A program made the translations under genes and the position numbers. Positions 25,240 to 37,270 of a DNA stretch of 64,000 bases are shown here, piece after piece. The DNA is from Arthrobotrys musiformis (Eukaryota; Ascomycota; Orbiliomycetes; Orbiliales; Orbiliaceae): assembly GCA_036971715.1 (NCBI GenBank), contig JAVHJL010000004.1, forward strand, positions 682,001 to 746,000, read 5' to 3'. The notes below the pieces were generated by a model. That model was given only the letters and a program-made list of their open reading frames with translations, did no database searches and was not told where the DNA came from. The first letter of the stretch is position 1. Every line of letters starts with the position of its first letter.

Positions 25240-25959
25240 TGGGAAATGGCCGATGGAGAAGCTGAGCTGACGGGAGGCAAAAAGAACGAGGGCACAAAGA
25301 TCAAGACGCAAGGTAGCTGGGATTTGTAAGGCTGCAGTTATCCAATTGACCTGAGAAATGTATACGAGAATGACTTCACAAAGGTAACAGTGACCAAGAC
25401 GGACAGCGATGACAATGGTAAATGTTCACAGAAGGGAGGTTAACTTTGGGAGGTTGGTTCGTGATGTATTAAACAGCGAGCAAGTGGCATCGCAGGTTGG
25501 AGGCTTCTGGTGTGTGGTATTTGTGCATTGTCCTCTTTAGGAATATCAACACAACGGGCATAGCTCGAGATACGGCAGCCAATACGGTCAACTTTAACCA
25601 CAATTATCTTGTATAAGGCAGAGAAAAAGGAGTCTTCAAATTAGCTAATTAAGTGACAGAATTGCTGCAAGTATAGCGACCTGGCTCTTCTTCGAGGCAA
25701 AAGGAGCAAAGCAAATAGAAAAAGAAGGGCAAGTATAAAAAGGACAGGAAACAATTAACACCAGAAATGCTGTAGCTAGATCTTTATCGCATAACAAGAG
25801 TTCATGCAATCTAGGGTTTTTTTGGTCTTGCCTTGGCCCGTCTGGAGGGCAGGGGAATTGGAATCGAAAACTGATTTTTCCGAGGTATAGAACAGAATAT
25901 CGCGTACAAAGCTATAAAGGAGAAAGAAAAAAGAGACAAGACAAAAAAGGAAAGCACTT
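25240..25959. other. Intergenic between SPO22 and the Zn2Cys6 gene
   Basis: These 720 bp hold the promoter of SPO22 and the 3' end of the regulator gene. The frame upstream of the chosen SPO22 start stays open to 25311, so the protein could begin slightly earlier. No other gene is seen. Confidence 0.45.
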
Positions 25960-28900
25960 TTAGGGTATTGGTAGGAAGTTTCCAATGATCATGGCGGGAC
26001 TGTGGAAGCAATGTTAGTCTCGTGCTCTGTATGGGGCATGCGAGGCGGTATGAGGAACTCACATATGCGATGAATCCCGCCGGATAGTAAACGAGAAGCA
26101 GCAGTGTATCAACTTGTCTGAAGCATTCGGGTCCGGGTTTTTCAAGTAGCAAGTAGTTAACATTGCCTTCTGCGATGGGTCGAAGGCAATGGCTCCGAAC
26201 TTCTCCCAGTAGCTAACGGCCGAGTCTTCCGCGATAAGTTCGTATATGGCCAATTTGCCCTAGAAAATTGCACCAAAGTATTAGAGCTGTCATTGATAAT
26301 GTAAAAAAAAAAAAAGAGGAAGAAATGAGGAACCCTTACATCTCTCATCTGCTCAATGGGAACATGAATCAACTCCGCAAACTCTTTATTGCCTCTGAAA
26401 ATCTCGCCAGTTCGCCTCCACAGACAGGCCGGCACAGCCATGGCAGCAAACACACGATCATACTCCATCAACGACCGTTCGAACCACTCCTCGACAAATA
26501 TCAAATCGATATCCGTAAGCTGATGCGTCTTTTCTCTAAACTTTGGTCTGAACCTCTCCAGCGACTTTTGGATCCTCTGTTTCGACGAGGACTGCATGTT
26601 ATCGTCCATGTACTTCTGCAACCGCCGATAGCCGTTGATGTAATTGAACGGCTTGAGCAGGCCCGCATCGTGCTTGGCTTTCAAGACTTGCTTCATGCGG
26701 TCTTCGGGGATACCGTCCTTGGGTGGATCGGCGGCGGTGAGGTAGTATAGCTCCTTTGCTTTCTCCAGAGTGGGTTTCACGCTGGCCGGACGGATCATGG
26801 GGGAGGGTACGGCTTGCGGTAACATGGCGTTCGCGCGTAGGCCGTTCAAGCTTGCGGTTGCAGTTGTGGACGATGAAGCACCATTTTCAGCAGCGGAGGA
26901 GCCAGAAGTACTTCCTGCAGCGCCGCCGAAAATATTGTTGTCATTGAAACCGTGGTCTTGGAGAAGCCCTTCTCCTCCCAGGAACATTTCGTTATTATAT
27001 ATGCTGTCAAGGAAGAACTCGTTCATGAGATCATATTCCGATGCAGCTTCGGGATTGGAAAACATCATGGGGTGGTGATAGGGATTCCAGCTCTGCTGTG
27101 ATACAGTCCAGTCGGGAACTCCAAGAACTATAATGCCAAAGAAAACCACAAAAAAACACAAAGGCGTAGTGGTGTACAGGTTAGCCAGCCATCTTTACTC
27201 AAGGGATTCTCTCTCCGATTGGAAGCTACCAAGTAACCCCCCCTTCTTCGGCCCTAGCCGTGGACCTTTGTTTTTTTTTTTTTGTTCCCCAGAGGCGCAT
27301 GGCTAAAAATAAGATATCGTCATGCATATCAACTGTCGGAACGGGAAAGGGTACGCACGGGAAGAGCTAAAGCAACAGAAACCCGGGAAGACAAGAAACT
27401 CTTTTCAAGAAACGATATCATGAATATAAACAAAAAAGGATTGAAGAAGGTAAGAAACAAAGAAAGGGAAGAAAGAAAGAAAGAAAGAAACAAAAAGACA
27501 AAGAGGCAAAGTAAGAAAGAGGTAAGGCAAGGGGGGGCCATGGAGGGGTGGAAAGGGAACATACAGTTCTGGGCGTGTAAATTGGCACGCTGAGAGGTCG
27601 ACACAGGAGATAGAGCAAGTAAGCCAGGCGTTGAAGCTACTGAGTTACGAGGAGGAGGCATGGACGGGTTCTGTTTGCTCTGCTGCTGCTGGTGTGTATG
27701 CTGCTGCAAACCTGGACCTTCACCTGAGGAATCCTCAGCTGGGATCTCCTGGATTTCGGGAGTATTTGTAGCCATCTCATTGGGGCTGGTGGGCGACGAA
27801 GGTGAAGCTTCCTCAGCAGAGTGATCCCTCTCAGGTTTGAGCCTCTTCGCGTCGCGAACCTCATCGCGGCAGAGGTGTCCTATGTTTCGTTTGACACAAC
27901 GGGTACAGGGCCGTTCTGTGTATAGCAAAGTGTATTCTCTCTTTTTCTCCCTTCTACGGTGTGGGTTTAGGTTAACCCCAACCGCAAAAAAGAGAGTGGT
28001 TACAATCACGTTAGTTACGCAAAATTTCTGGCAGATATAATAATTGCGAGGTCGTTGAAAAAAAAAAAAAAAAAAAAAAAAAACACAAAAGAAAAGAAAA
28101 ATAAAGCAGAGCTTCCTCGAAGGCCTTGCGGAAAAAGAAAGAATAAAAGAAATGAACATTAAGACCAATCCGTATGCAGATAGATGTTAGATGTCAATGC
28201 TTTTTCTTGTATCTCCGTCGAAGCTTTACCATTGGGACCTAATTCTCATCCCATCGGTCCCAGGAATCCGTCACCTTCCCGGTTCCCCTGTTGTGATAGA
28301 ATCTTGTACGGGACCACAGGCAGGCTAGGCAATTGGGAACGGGCAAAAGGAAATCTGCAGTTTTTTAGGCATGCAATGGGAAGTTTAAAATAAAATAAAA
28401 TAAAACAACCCATTTTTATTGGTTTTTCGAGGGGGGTAAAGCAAGAAAAAGGGAAGCAGAGCTAGGGAAAGCATCTAAAGGTCACTTACCATCATCGCAG
28501 GTCATATGTGAACGTCTACAGTAGACACAGGCTACTCACGCGACACAAAGGATAACCCATAGGCTCCCAAGTTAGTATTCATACCACGAAAGAAGAGAGC
28601 AACCGCGTAAAACCGAAACTTTTCAAAGAGCGTAATAATGAAAAAAAGATCAAAAATCGAAGAGGGAAAACAATGAAAACGAGAGTGAATTAATTGGAAG
28701 AAGAGGGGAAAACTTTTTTCCTTTCCAAAAATAAAAATCAGGAAGGAAAAAAAAAAAGAGGGAAAAAAAAAAGAAGATTGACTGAGGAAAGCAAAAAAAA
28801 AGAAATTGTTTAGAAGAAACGTAAGAATATAGGAAGAAACCGGCGCGGTCTTTGCTCCATTCCCCCCAGCTTTTTCATGGCCCGGAAACTCGAAAATGGG

Positions 28901-29770
28901 AACCGTCCCGATTAGCGAGGTTGTCGCAAAGCCGTATGATATAGCCCTTTCAGGTGGAGAATTTCGTTCCGGCCGGCTCTGACCCGAAGGAAAGCGCTTG
29001 GTCGGGTTCGGCAGAATCGAACCCCAGGGCAAGGACGAACGGGTCATCCTATTCTTGCATATGCTATTCCCCTCCAACCACACGGGACGGAAAGGAAATG
29101 ACAAGAGCTCGAGACAGAAAGAAAGGAATAGAAAAAAACTTATAAAACAAAAGAGAAATATGAAAACAAAATAATTTTTGTTTTGTTTTTTGTTTAGAAA
29201 AGATGGATAAAAATTATTTTGATTCTCAGATTTCCCTCTAAATCCCTGAAGCACACATACAGGAGCGACGGTTGACAGACCATGGTTGACCTTCCTGCGT
29301 TTCGACACCTTGCCGTTTGAGGACGATGACGCAGGAGCAGGTGGTGGTGAAGAAGAAGAAGTAGATGTCGGTGCAGCAGCAGTGGCCGTCCCAGCAAGAC
29401 CCGGTTCGTCTTTCACTTCCTCGTGTCCGTTCGATTCCTCGCCGTTATTGGCGGCGCTCCTTTTCCTGACGTTGCCGCTTCCATTGGTACTGCCACTGCT
29501 GCCACCGTTCGCAAAATTCGATTCAGCGCCGCCGCCGCCGATTCCGTCGTCGTTGCCAGTAATCGGGCCCTTCTTACGGTAGATCCCCGGTTTGGATTTC
29601 CTGTGCGCAACGTCGGACGACGTTGTGGTGCTGCTGGGTGCGCCGCCTCCGCCGCCAGCTGTCGTCGTCGTCGTTCCTATCGGGGTGTCGTATTCCAGAT
29701 CATCGTCTTCGATCTTAAGTCGGTTGGCCGATGCCGCATCAACTGCTGTCGCCTTCGAATCCGACGACAT
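25960..29770 (-). CDS. Zn2Cys6 transcription factor with PAS-like domain, acuK/ERT1 type
   Basis: Six exons (29770-29281, 28531-28490, 27915-27565, 27127-26340, 26259-26063, 25999-25960) join to about 635 residues. The N-terminus (1-160) is Ser/Gly/Ala-rich and ends in a basic KRRK. The zinc cluster, ACVYCRRSHMTCDDERPCTRC followed by VKRNIGHLC, has all six cysteines, but only after splicing two introns inside it. A Gln/Ser/Pro-rich middle follows. The C-terminal part carries the PAS-like region with CLWRRTGEIFRGNKEFAEL and ends RRDSSHIPAMIIGNFLPIP, as in the acuK/ERT1/GSM1 group of gluconeogenesis and non-fermentable-carbon regulators. Which member it is cannot be told by eye. Introns 1-3 are 749, 574 and 437 nt, long for such a fungus. 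Confidence 0.9.
28058..28083. repeat. 26-base poly-A tract in the second intron of the regulator gene
   Basis: A run of 26 A on the plus strand (T on the sense strand) lies in the 574-nt intron that splits the zinc cluster. It sits roughly 140 nt upstream of the acceptor on the sense strand, so it is not the acceptor's own pyrimidine tract. Confidence 0.8.
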
Positions 29771-32694
29771 GGCCAGCCGTTTTTGATTGTTTTCCCCTCC
29801 CTACGATTCCAAGGTCCTTCGAAAGTTTACCTACTATTCCCAATACCTGGTCCTTCCCTTACTCCGCCCTTTCTTTGTTCGTAGCCTGTCGATTCGATAT
29901 CCAGATAGATCGCTTTATCCTCGAAAGTCTAGTTCGAACCGCGGTCGTGGGGGTTGATCGATTACACCCAAAGTTTTTTGCCCTTCTGTTTTTAGTTTTT
30001 TTCGATCAAACAAAAAAAAAACTCACGCTTGCAGGTGTTTTTTTCTTGTCTTCCTTAGCTCTTCTTTCCTTCGGTCTCGCAAATCTGAATTCAACCCGCC
30101 AGGCCGAAATCCACTTCGCAAATTCCCCAAACAAAAAAAATTCGAAATTCGAATATTGGGTTCTGGGCTTTTTGGATAATTCGAGCCGGGTCGTACAGCA
30201 GCTTTCGTCTCTTCCTTCTATCCCGTGAAATTCGATTCGTTCCTTCTTTTTTTCACACGCACACGGGCAACCCTCGTTCGGCGTGATCCGTTAAGTTTCA
30301 GTAAGAATTAAAAAATCTTGGACGCCGGGTTCGGGCGAAAGGGCCCCCCTTCGTGCTGTTTTTCTTCGATCCCTTGTGATTTTCAGTGTTTCCTCCAAGG
30401 TAGCGATTAAAAAAGGATAAGGTTGCGTGCGTGCGCTTGATGCAGGAGCTATGAACCTGGATGGATGGGGAGACAACCTAGGACGAAAGGCAAAATAATA
30501 GTAATCGATGGAAGTGGATTTCAAAAAGATTCAAGAAGTTTTGTAGAAAAAAGGACAAGAAACAAGAAAGTTACAAAGGAAAGGAAAGGGAAAAAGAAAA
30601 AGCAGCCAGCCAGCCCCCAGACCAGAGAGAGAAGAAGGAACCAGAGGAAGTTATGTTATGTTGTCTTGGATGGAAATAGTAATTTTGGAGAGCCAATGCC
30701 ACGCCCGGCCGGCCCTGGCAGCTTGACCTCGAAACCTCGAAACTGGAACTGGAACTGGACTTCGGTAGCTTCTTACGGACGCCCCGCGCGAGACGAGTCG
30801 AAATTGTCGCAATCCTCCCGGCACGTTTCTTACCCTCAGCTAGCAAGTAAAGAGCATAGTCGATTTTACCATTTTATCCAATTCGAAAGAACTCGTGAAG
30901 GAGACGAAGAAGAAGCTAGATTCGAGGGCCTCTCGGCTCGGTACCAACATCCAACAGCAACAGAAGATGAAAAAGTAAAAACAGTAACGTTTACATAAGA
31001 CGCACGCACACACGCACGTATAACGCACACCCGCGGCGCATGCATCGACAGATCACAATCACCAGCTATACTAGCCAGCTACCTATATAAAGTAATATAC
31101 CGTGCCATACATACAATACCGTCTACATAGAACATCTCCACAAGTCTACCTTCACATATGCGTGTGGGTTATGTAAGGTGCATGTGTATGTAAGTCAGTA
31201 TGTAAGTAATAGTAATCATCGCCCAGATCAGGATTCAAGAGCGCTCTTCGATGCGTATGTCGGTGGCAGTCGGGCAAATCAGCACTTGATCTCATGTAAC
31301 ACTGCTTTCCCGCTGACTGCCACGGCCACGCCCAGTGATCCTGCCTGGCCTCTCGGCTTCGGCTCAGCCCAGCCCCTCCACCACGGCCATGGCCTCTTAG
31401 GTTCGATCGGTGACAAAGGCGTTAGAATATTAATTGGGACCCACCATGTTACTAACAAGTACTACTAAGAAGTAGCTTCACAGAGGCAGAATATCGAGAC
31501 AAAGGGCGTCCGGCTGCGGAGACATACCATTAATATTCGTTACCCGGGGCGTAATTCAAACTGTCTACCGAAGTTCAAAAACCTATAAGCCCGAATACCG
31601 CATCATACCATTATATTAATTGCCATCACGGCATTTTATTCTAAATCGCCAACCAGATTATACGGACGGGGGAAAGAAAGAGCTCTAGAGAAACGAAGTA
31701 ATATCACATTTCTCACAATCGCCTCATGCTCAGGGAAGCAGCTAAAGCAGCCTGCATCCCTTCCCTTCCTGCAGGCACCAAAGCTCAACAAACAAAACTC
31801 CCCCATTTGCTGAAAAATTTTCCCCCTTCCTTTGGTCAAAAAGGCTAGAAAGGCATCTTACGAAAGGCAATAGTCCATTCTCTCGTGTGCATTGCATTCC
31901 ACTTTACCGCGACGAGTAAAATAAACCCCATTTTAATCGCTCATACAGCCCCAAATTTTAAACCTGACATGATTTTTTTTTCTCGTTCCCTCATTCGAAT
32001 TTATCAGTCCAAAATGTCATGAACGCTACCCTTACGGACTTCTACCGAGGATAAAACAAAAACGTGAGATCCCTAAGATTCCCGAAGGGTTGAATCGTCG
32101 GGTGGGTTTGGATTCGTTACAGTTAGATGAAATGATCTTTCTGGTGTTAATTCCCTCTCTTGCTTCATCATCGTCATCATCATCATCCAATTGTGCCACG
32201 GCTTTTTTTCGTGGCTTCATGCAGAGAGGGGGTGAAAAGTACGATCCTGATGTCAGCGGCACTTTTGGGTCGAATAGGTTCCCTTCTTCCCCAAATTCCG
32301 CATCGAGACTAGTGAATTTGTTCTCATCTCATCGTTTCGTTTGGAGAAAAAATTGTGCACACGACACACATGTGATTGGGACTAACGTCAACGGCGCATG
32401 GCCGTTTCTCACTTTCTCACTATACTGTCTCACATTCAAGATTCAGGATTCGAGATTTGAGATTCAAAGTTGTAGATGAAGACTGGACCAACGAATGGCC
32501 GTCTATTAGTGATCGTTATTTATATTGTAGAGTACATATTAATATTAGAGAATTATTATCATCGTCGTCAAAAGCCTTCAAGGCAAAACGCCGCGACGAG
32601 CAAAGAATTTCGAAGACGCCATATCCCCCCATCCGCCTCCATAATAGTACAACCGGCTAAAAAGAACCAGCAATAACGAAAAAGAATAACGCCG
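29771..32694. other. Intergenic, about 2.9 kb, upstream of the Zn2Cys6 gene
   Basis: This probably contains a long 5' leader and promoter for the regulator gene (minus strand) and the 3' end of CENP-Q. It holds purine/pyrimidine-biased tracts and a CA-rich patch near 31003-31030. Several open frames of 60-180 codons occur, but none has a recognisable protein pattern. Confidence 0.45.
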
Positions 32695-34272
32695 TTATAC
32701 GCTCATATCCATCAAATCCGCATACCGATCCCCCTTAAGATTATACAGCACATCATCAACCGCGGCCCTGGTACTCTGAATCCACTCCGGAATATCCCCG
32801 AGCGCCTGCCTATTCTTCACAATCGAAGTCAGGTGTTTCTCCAACTGCGTCATAGCCGGCAACAAGGCCTCATCATCCTTCACCAGATCCCTCGCGATCG
32901 TAAAATCGCTCTCGGATTTATCGCCATTCAGACGGATCTTGTCGATTTCATCCTGCAACTGGTCCGCATCCAGTGACGGTGCGGCTTTTAACGCCGGTAT
33001 GAACTTGAGCGCTTTTTGCCTCCTGACTTCCTTTTCTGCCTTGGCGTTCCTTTGCAGGGTGAGCAGTTGCCGTTCCTCGGTTTCCAGGAGACGTCGTTGC
33101 TTTGACAGTTCCTTTTGAAGCATATTGATCTGCCTTGCTTCTGGCTGGATGAGGGCGTTGAGTTTCGCCTCTTCGTTTATGAGCCATTCGTTGTTGAAGA
33201 CCTTTTCAGAGGACCCCGGTGGGATCTTGACTTTAGCGAGACTTCGCTCGAACCTGCAGTTTGCCCAGAACTGTTAACATCCTTGTACCCACACATATAA
33301 AACAGAAGCATATATGATTACAAGGTAGAGGGGGGAAGACGGGCGATCAGTAAAAAATTAGAGTGTTTGTTGCATAATTTTTCATCTCCATGGGTACTCT
33401 TTGAGCACGTAAGGGTTAAAAATATATCATCATTTGACCCACTTCCCCTCACTTCATAATTGAATCATATAATTGTAGATAGTATAAAATAAATTCCTTA
33501 CCTGTTATAAGACTTTTCAAGTGTCTTCTGTGCCTCCTCACGCTTGGCGGAGGACTTCAACGGCATGTCCGACAGAACGGCGCGTCCAACGTCACGCAGA
33601 AGCTTGGATAGCTCTGCAACCGATGATTCGGAGAGGTTGACCCATTTGCTATCGATGTCCTCGAGGAGGATCTTCTTCTTGCGAGCCACGAGATGTGGTG
33701 CCGAAGAGCCTTTTTATTGATAACCATGTTAGCTTTCGTCTTCCATCAAAGAGAACTTCTCGACCAAAGATGAATGAAGAACAAAAGAAAAAGCAATGGA
33801 AGGTATCAGAAAGCACCAGAGGTGACAATTGTGTTAATCCTGCAGCGGGGTCTTAATCCGCCTCATCAACACGGACCAATGTATATTTCATCATGATAAC
33901 CATGCCAACATATATCTATCAGAGAAGAGAAGAGAATGTAATATGGAGACCTACCATTCTTAACGACACCCCCAGAAACACGTCGTTTCTTCAACACCGG
34001 AGGCTTAGCAGCAGCACCCTCAGCAGGAGCAGCCTCCACAGAACTTCTACGAGCCGGTCGTGTAGAATCCGTTGGTTTACGCTTGCCAGTGGCGGTAGCC
34101 GGACGTGTCGCGGCCTTTGTGGTGGTAGCGGCCGGTTTAGCCACCCGTCCCGTAGACGCGGTGGTCTTTTTCGAGGGAACTCTGCGTGGTGGACGAGGCT
34201 GTTTCCCGTGTCGTTAGCTTCCATTCTCCCCTTTACACTCAAGACGTAGATAGGATCGAAGGTACGTACCAT
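32695..34272 (-). CDS. fta7: Kinetochore protein CENP-Q (Fta7/Okp1 type)
   Basis: CENP-Q is a subunit of the inner-kinetochore (CCAN) complex that links centromeric chromatin to the outer kinetochore. Four exons (34272-34270, 34198-33955, 33709-33502, 33253-32695) join in frame to about 337 residues. The N-terminal 80 residues are basic and Ala/Thr/Pro-rich, like other disordered CENP-Q tails. Residues from about 85 on carry the conserved helical region with AELSKLLRDVGRAV and RREEAQKTL-like blocks, then a coiled coil (INMLQKELSKQRRLLETEE and KNAKAEKE-type heptads). The first exon contributes only the ATG: the GTACGT donor follows it directly and a CTAAC branch site precedes the acceptor. The gene is divergent from MRP49. 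Confidence 0.85.
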
Positions 34273-34758
34273 GATGATATAATTTGTAGAGAAGTAAAAA
34301 ACCGAAACAATCGAAAGAAACGGAGAACGAACGTCCTATTCCTCTCGATTGCCCCCCCAAAAGGCCCTTCACATTCTCACCGACGATAACTTCAACACAC
34401 CAAACAAGAACAAAAAGGCAGAGAAGAAGAAGTTTTTCCTGTGAAGAAAAAAAAGTGAAGTGAAGAGGAAGAGGAAGAAGAAGAAGAAGAAGAAGAGAAG
34501 AGAATAAAAAAGAAGAGATGAGGTCCAAAAAGAAGTTTTTTTGTGTGTGCTCGCTTGTTTACATTTTTTTTTTTTTTCTTTGTGCTTCGCAGCTAAACCC
34601 GCCAAAGAAGAAGAAGCAAACAAGATGTCTTGGCGTTTTCCTTCTGCAGACGACAAAAGAACTTCAACCACCTCGTCGGCCGTTGGTGGAATATCCTCGA
34701 TACCCCCCCTCCACTCCTTAAGATACCCCGGTTAACCGCCAAAAACTAATATCTCGGG
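34273..34758. promoter_or_regulatory. Divergent promoter region, CENP-Q / MRP49
   Basis: About 490 bp separate two start codons pointing away from each other. GAA-rich tracts lie near 34467-34500, and a poly-T run of 14 lies near 34565-34578. No specific factor site can be named. Confidence 0.5.
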
Positions 34759-35500
34759 ATGCCGTCGCCGACGTCGCGCTTGAGATGGCTGAGAGCCGTA
34801 TGTCATATCCATCCGTCAATTCGTTACAATGTAATGTAGAAGTAATATAAAGAAAAGAAACTGACCGGGTCGAATAGAAGCTCTACTCCGTCCGCAATGG
34901 CACAGGCGCCGCCATCCTCCCTCCCAATATCTCCCGAATAGCCCTGAGCTTCAACTACAAAAGCAATAACGGGCACATGGGTCCCAGGTAGCTCTGCTCC
35001 CTCATACCAAACCTTCGTCACAAGACCATAAACCGATCGAAAGGATAATAAACATCTAATATCGAATATAAAAATTTAGAAAGTTCTTCCGCGAATGCCT
35101 CCCCCGTCTAAAATACCACAATCCAGAAGTCGACATGACCGTCCTCCGCAAAGACGCCCTCGAAGGTCCCGCCACCCTCACAATCCACTTCACAGATACC
35201 CCTCTCCCCGCCGACTCAAAATCAGGCAAGAAGAAGCAGGCTGCCCCCATAGTCCGAGAAACATCCTCCACAATCGACATAGACATGTTGAACAGATACC
35301 CCGACGATATCATGGCAGAATTGGTCGAGAAGACTTCGGCGACGCTGTATTCGGAACCACCCAGGCCGAAGGAGTTGGAAGAGGAGGCCGAGTATTTGGC
35401 TGTTAAGCGGGAGAACGAGCTGAAGGAGAAGTATAAGCTGCAAAGAGCGGATAGGAGGAAGAATAAGGATGATAAGCTGAAGGATGCCATACTAGCTTGA
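34759..35500 (+). CDS. MRP49: Mitochondrial large-subunit ribosomal protein MRP49 (mL61)
   Basis: Three exons (34759-34797, 34878-34987, 35080-35500) give about 189 residues with an L51/S25/CI-B8-type fold. Family landmarks are the start of exon 2 with GTGAAILPPNISRIAL, NNGHMGPRKFFRECLPRLKY across the second splice, and then YHNPEVDMTV with GPATLTIHF. The C-terminal third is a charged helix rich in Lys and Glu. The product is a fungal-type component of the mitochondrial ribosome. The first acceptor is a tandem TAG/AAG, so the protein may contain or lack one Lys. The frame is kept either way. Confidence 0.88.
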
Positions 35501-35980
35501 AGATATAAAAGCCGTATGCAATGTATTATACCACCTGGATAGCAGGAACTGTACATATCAAAATCATATGAATTAGACATTTGATTTTTTGATTTTTCCT
35601 TCATCACGAAATAAAAAGATAAAACATAAGTAAGTAGGTACACATATGGAAGAAAGGACTGTATTTACAAATCCCAAATCCTTTCTTCCGTAAAAGACAT
35701 ATAGAACACCATCTTGTCCATGCGAATTATCCGAAACCTCGCACCACAGGACCATAACCACAGCCATGATGATAAAAAACAAAATGAACAGAACATGAAA
35801 GGCCTCTAGTATCTAACAGAGGCGCCCATGACAAAAGAAAAGAAAAACATTTATCCTAACGGGAACGATAACAATCCCATGAAGCTAAAAATAGCAAAAG
35901 ATAGACGAGTGTATTATCTCTGAAACACACTCTGAAGGAGAAAGGGGGGTCATGAAATCATTCGTCCGGCATGTCGGACG
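35501..35980. other. 3' region of MRP49 and GET2
   Basis: These 480 bp lie between two converging genes. The stretch is A-rich, probably holds both 3' untranslated regions, and shows no gene. Confidence 0.45.
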
Positions 35981-37270
35981 TTACGGCATTAAGGGTAATT
36001 CATCATCAACCACGAACCATGTATTGACCCATGCTGCGAAACCGATGGTAAAAATCACTATCAGGGCATCCTGCCAGATCGTAGAAAACAGCTTGATGTA
36101 ATGCGAGAAGGTGATCAAGGCGGTTCCCAGCGGGGGAGGCAGGAAGCGCGAGATGGTGGTTAGGATGATACCAGGTGGTGGACCTCCCCTCTCTACCAGC
36201 AGGTAACGGGTGGACTGGAGCAGCAGCTCCATGGTGGCAAAGTACCAGAATAGTGGCTACACATCGAGTCAGCAACTTCATCAACCTTTCAAAAGGCGTC
36301 TCCACTTCAAGAGTATATGGCATGGTACTCACAATTTTCTGAGTCTCCTCGTGCTGAACCCTCTCCTCCTTTGTCCCCGTAAACCTCAACGGCAAACTCA
36401 GAACCGCGTAAACACCTAGCAGAACCGAACACAGAACGTGCAAAAACGCGAACCACTTCGCATACGGCGATACCTGTGGTACGGGCTGTTCAGCACCAGG
36501 CCCTCCAGCTCCTCCAAGCATAGCACTCAGTAGGTCCGGTGGGAGTCCTCCAGCGCCGCCACCGCTACCATCGGCACCAGGAGGCGGCATCCCAGGCATC
36601 CCAGGCATACCAGGCATCCCACCAGCACCACCTAACATCTGCTGCATCATCTGGAATAACGGGTCGTTCGCCATATCCTGCTGAGACCCTGGTCCAGCTC
36701 CGAACGGCGAAGCTCCAGGTGGTCCACCGAACAGAGGATGTCCCTGCATCATCTGCGCGATCTGATCGTTGTCCAGTGAGAATTCGGATTGCGAAGGTGG
36801 TGTGGGCGGTGGTATTCTATTCGGTACATCGCGAGGACGATGGTTGGGTTGGTAGAAGTGTTCGGAAACATCGAGTTCCTGATCGGATACGTTTTCGACG
36901 GTAGCTCTAGGCGCAGGAGATGGTGATACTTCGACGTCTAGAAATATAGTCAGACGAGCAAGTTAGCATTTGTATATATTATAATAGAGACGTGAACACT
37001 CCAAACAAAAGCGCCATCTTTGACACCAGCAGTAAAGAAAAGGAAGGGATATGACAGCATACCATCCTTCTTGTAATCATCCTTAAACCCAGCGGCGGTA
37101 CGTTGCGTCTGCGTGATCTTTCGTAATCTATCGGCGCCCTGCCCCACCTTCGCCTTTCGCATTTCACGGCGGATGCGCGCTTGTTCGCTGACAGAAAGAG
37201 GGGTCATTTGCGCCAGCGAGACGTCGGATGGAGTAGTAGCCTCTGGGACCTCGGGAGTAGAGTCCGACAT
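35981..37270 (-). CDS. get2: GET complex subunit Get2
   Basis: Get2 with Get1 forms the ER receptor that takes tail-anchored proteins from the Get3 ATPase. Three exons (37270-37063, 36937-36333, 36256-35981) encode about 362 residues. The cytosolic N-terminus has the basic Get3-binding helix RIRREMRKAKVG (about 30-41) followed by a KI/QT-rich segment. The middle is a Gly/Met/Pro-rich linker with repeated MPG units. Three hydrophobic segments follow: WFAFLHVLCSVLLGVYAVL, then one beginning around PLFWYFATMELLL, and a last one with LIVIFTIGFAAWVNTWF. This matches the Get2 layout. The fungal protein is longer than the yeast one because of the linker. Confidence 0.9.

Noticed and set aside
27329..28168. 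A 279-codon minus-strand frame read as one protein
   Set aside because: It includes exon 3 of the Zn2Cys6 gene plus intron sequence on both sides (poly-Phe runs). Only 27915-27565 is coding.
29925..29960. tRNA-like TTCGAA T-loop on either strand
   Set aside because: The flanking bases do not form a five-pair T-stem, and no acceptor, D or anticodon arms are found around it. A similar motif near 45470 fails for the same reason.
30465..30998. Plus-strand open frame of 177 codons upstream of the Zn2Cys6 gene
   Set aside because: It is Lys/Arg-rich low complexity from purine tracts, with no family pattern. It more likely lies in the promoter or leader of the minus-strand gene.
35056..35643. Minus-strand 195-codon frame over MRP49
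   Set aside because: It is a shadow of MRP49, whose three plus-strand exons match the mitochondrial ribosomal family end to end.
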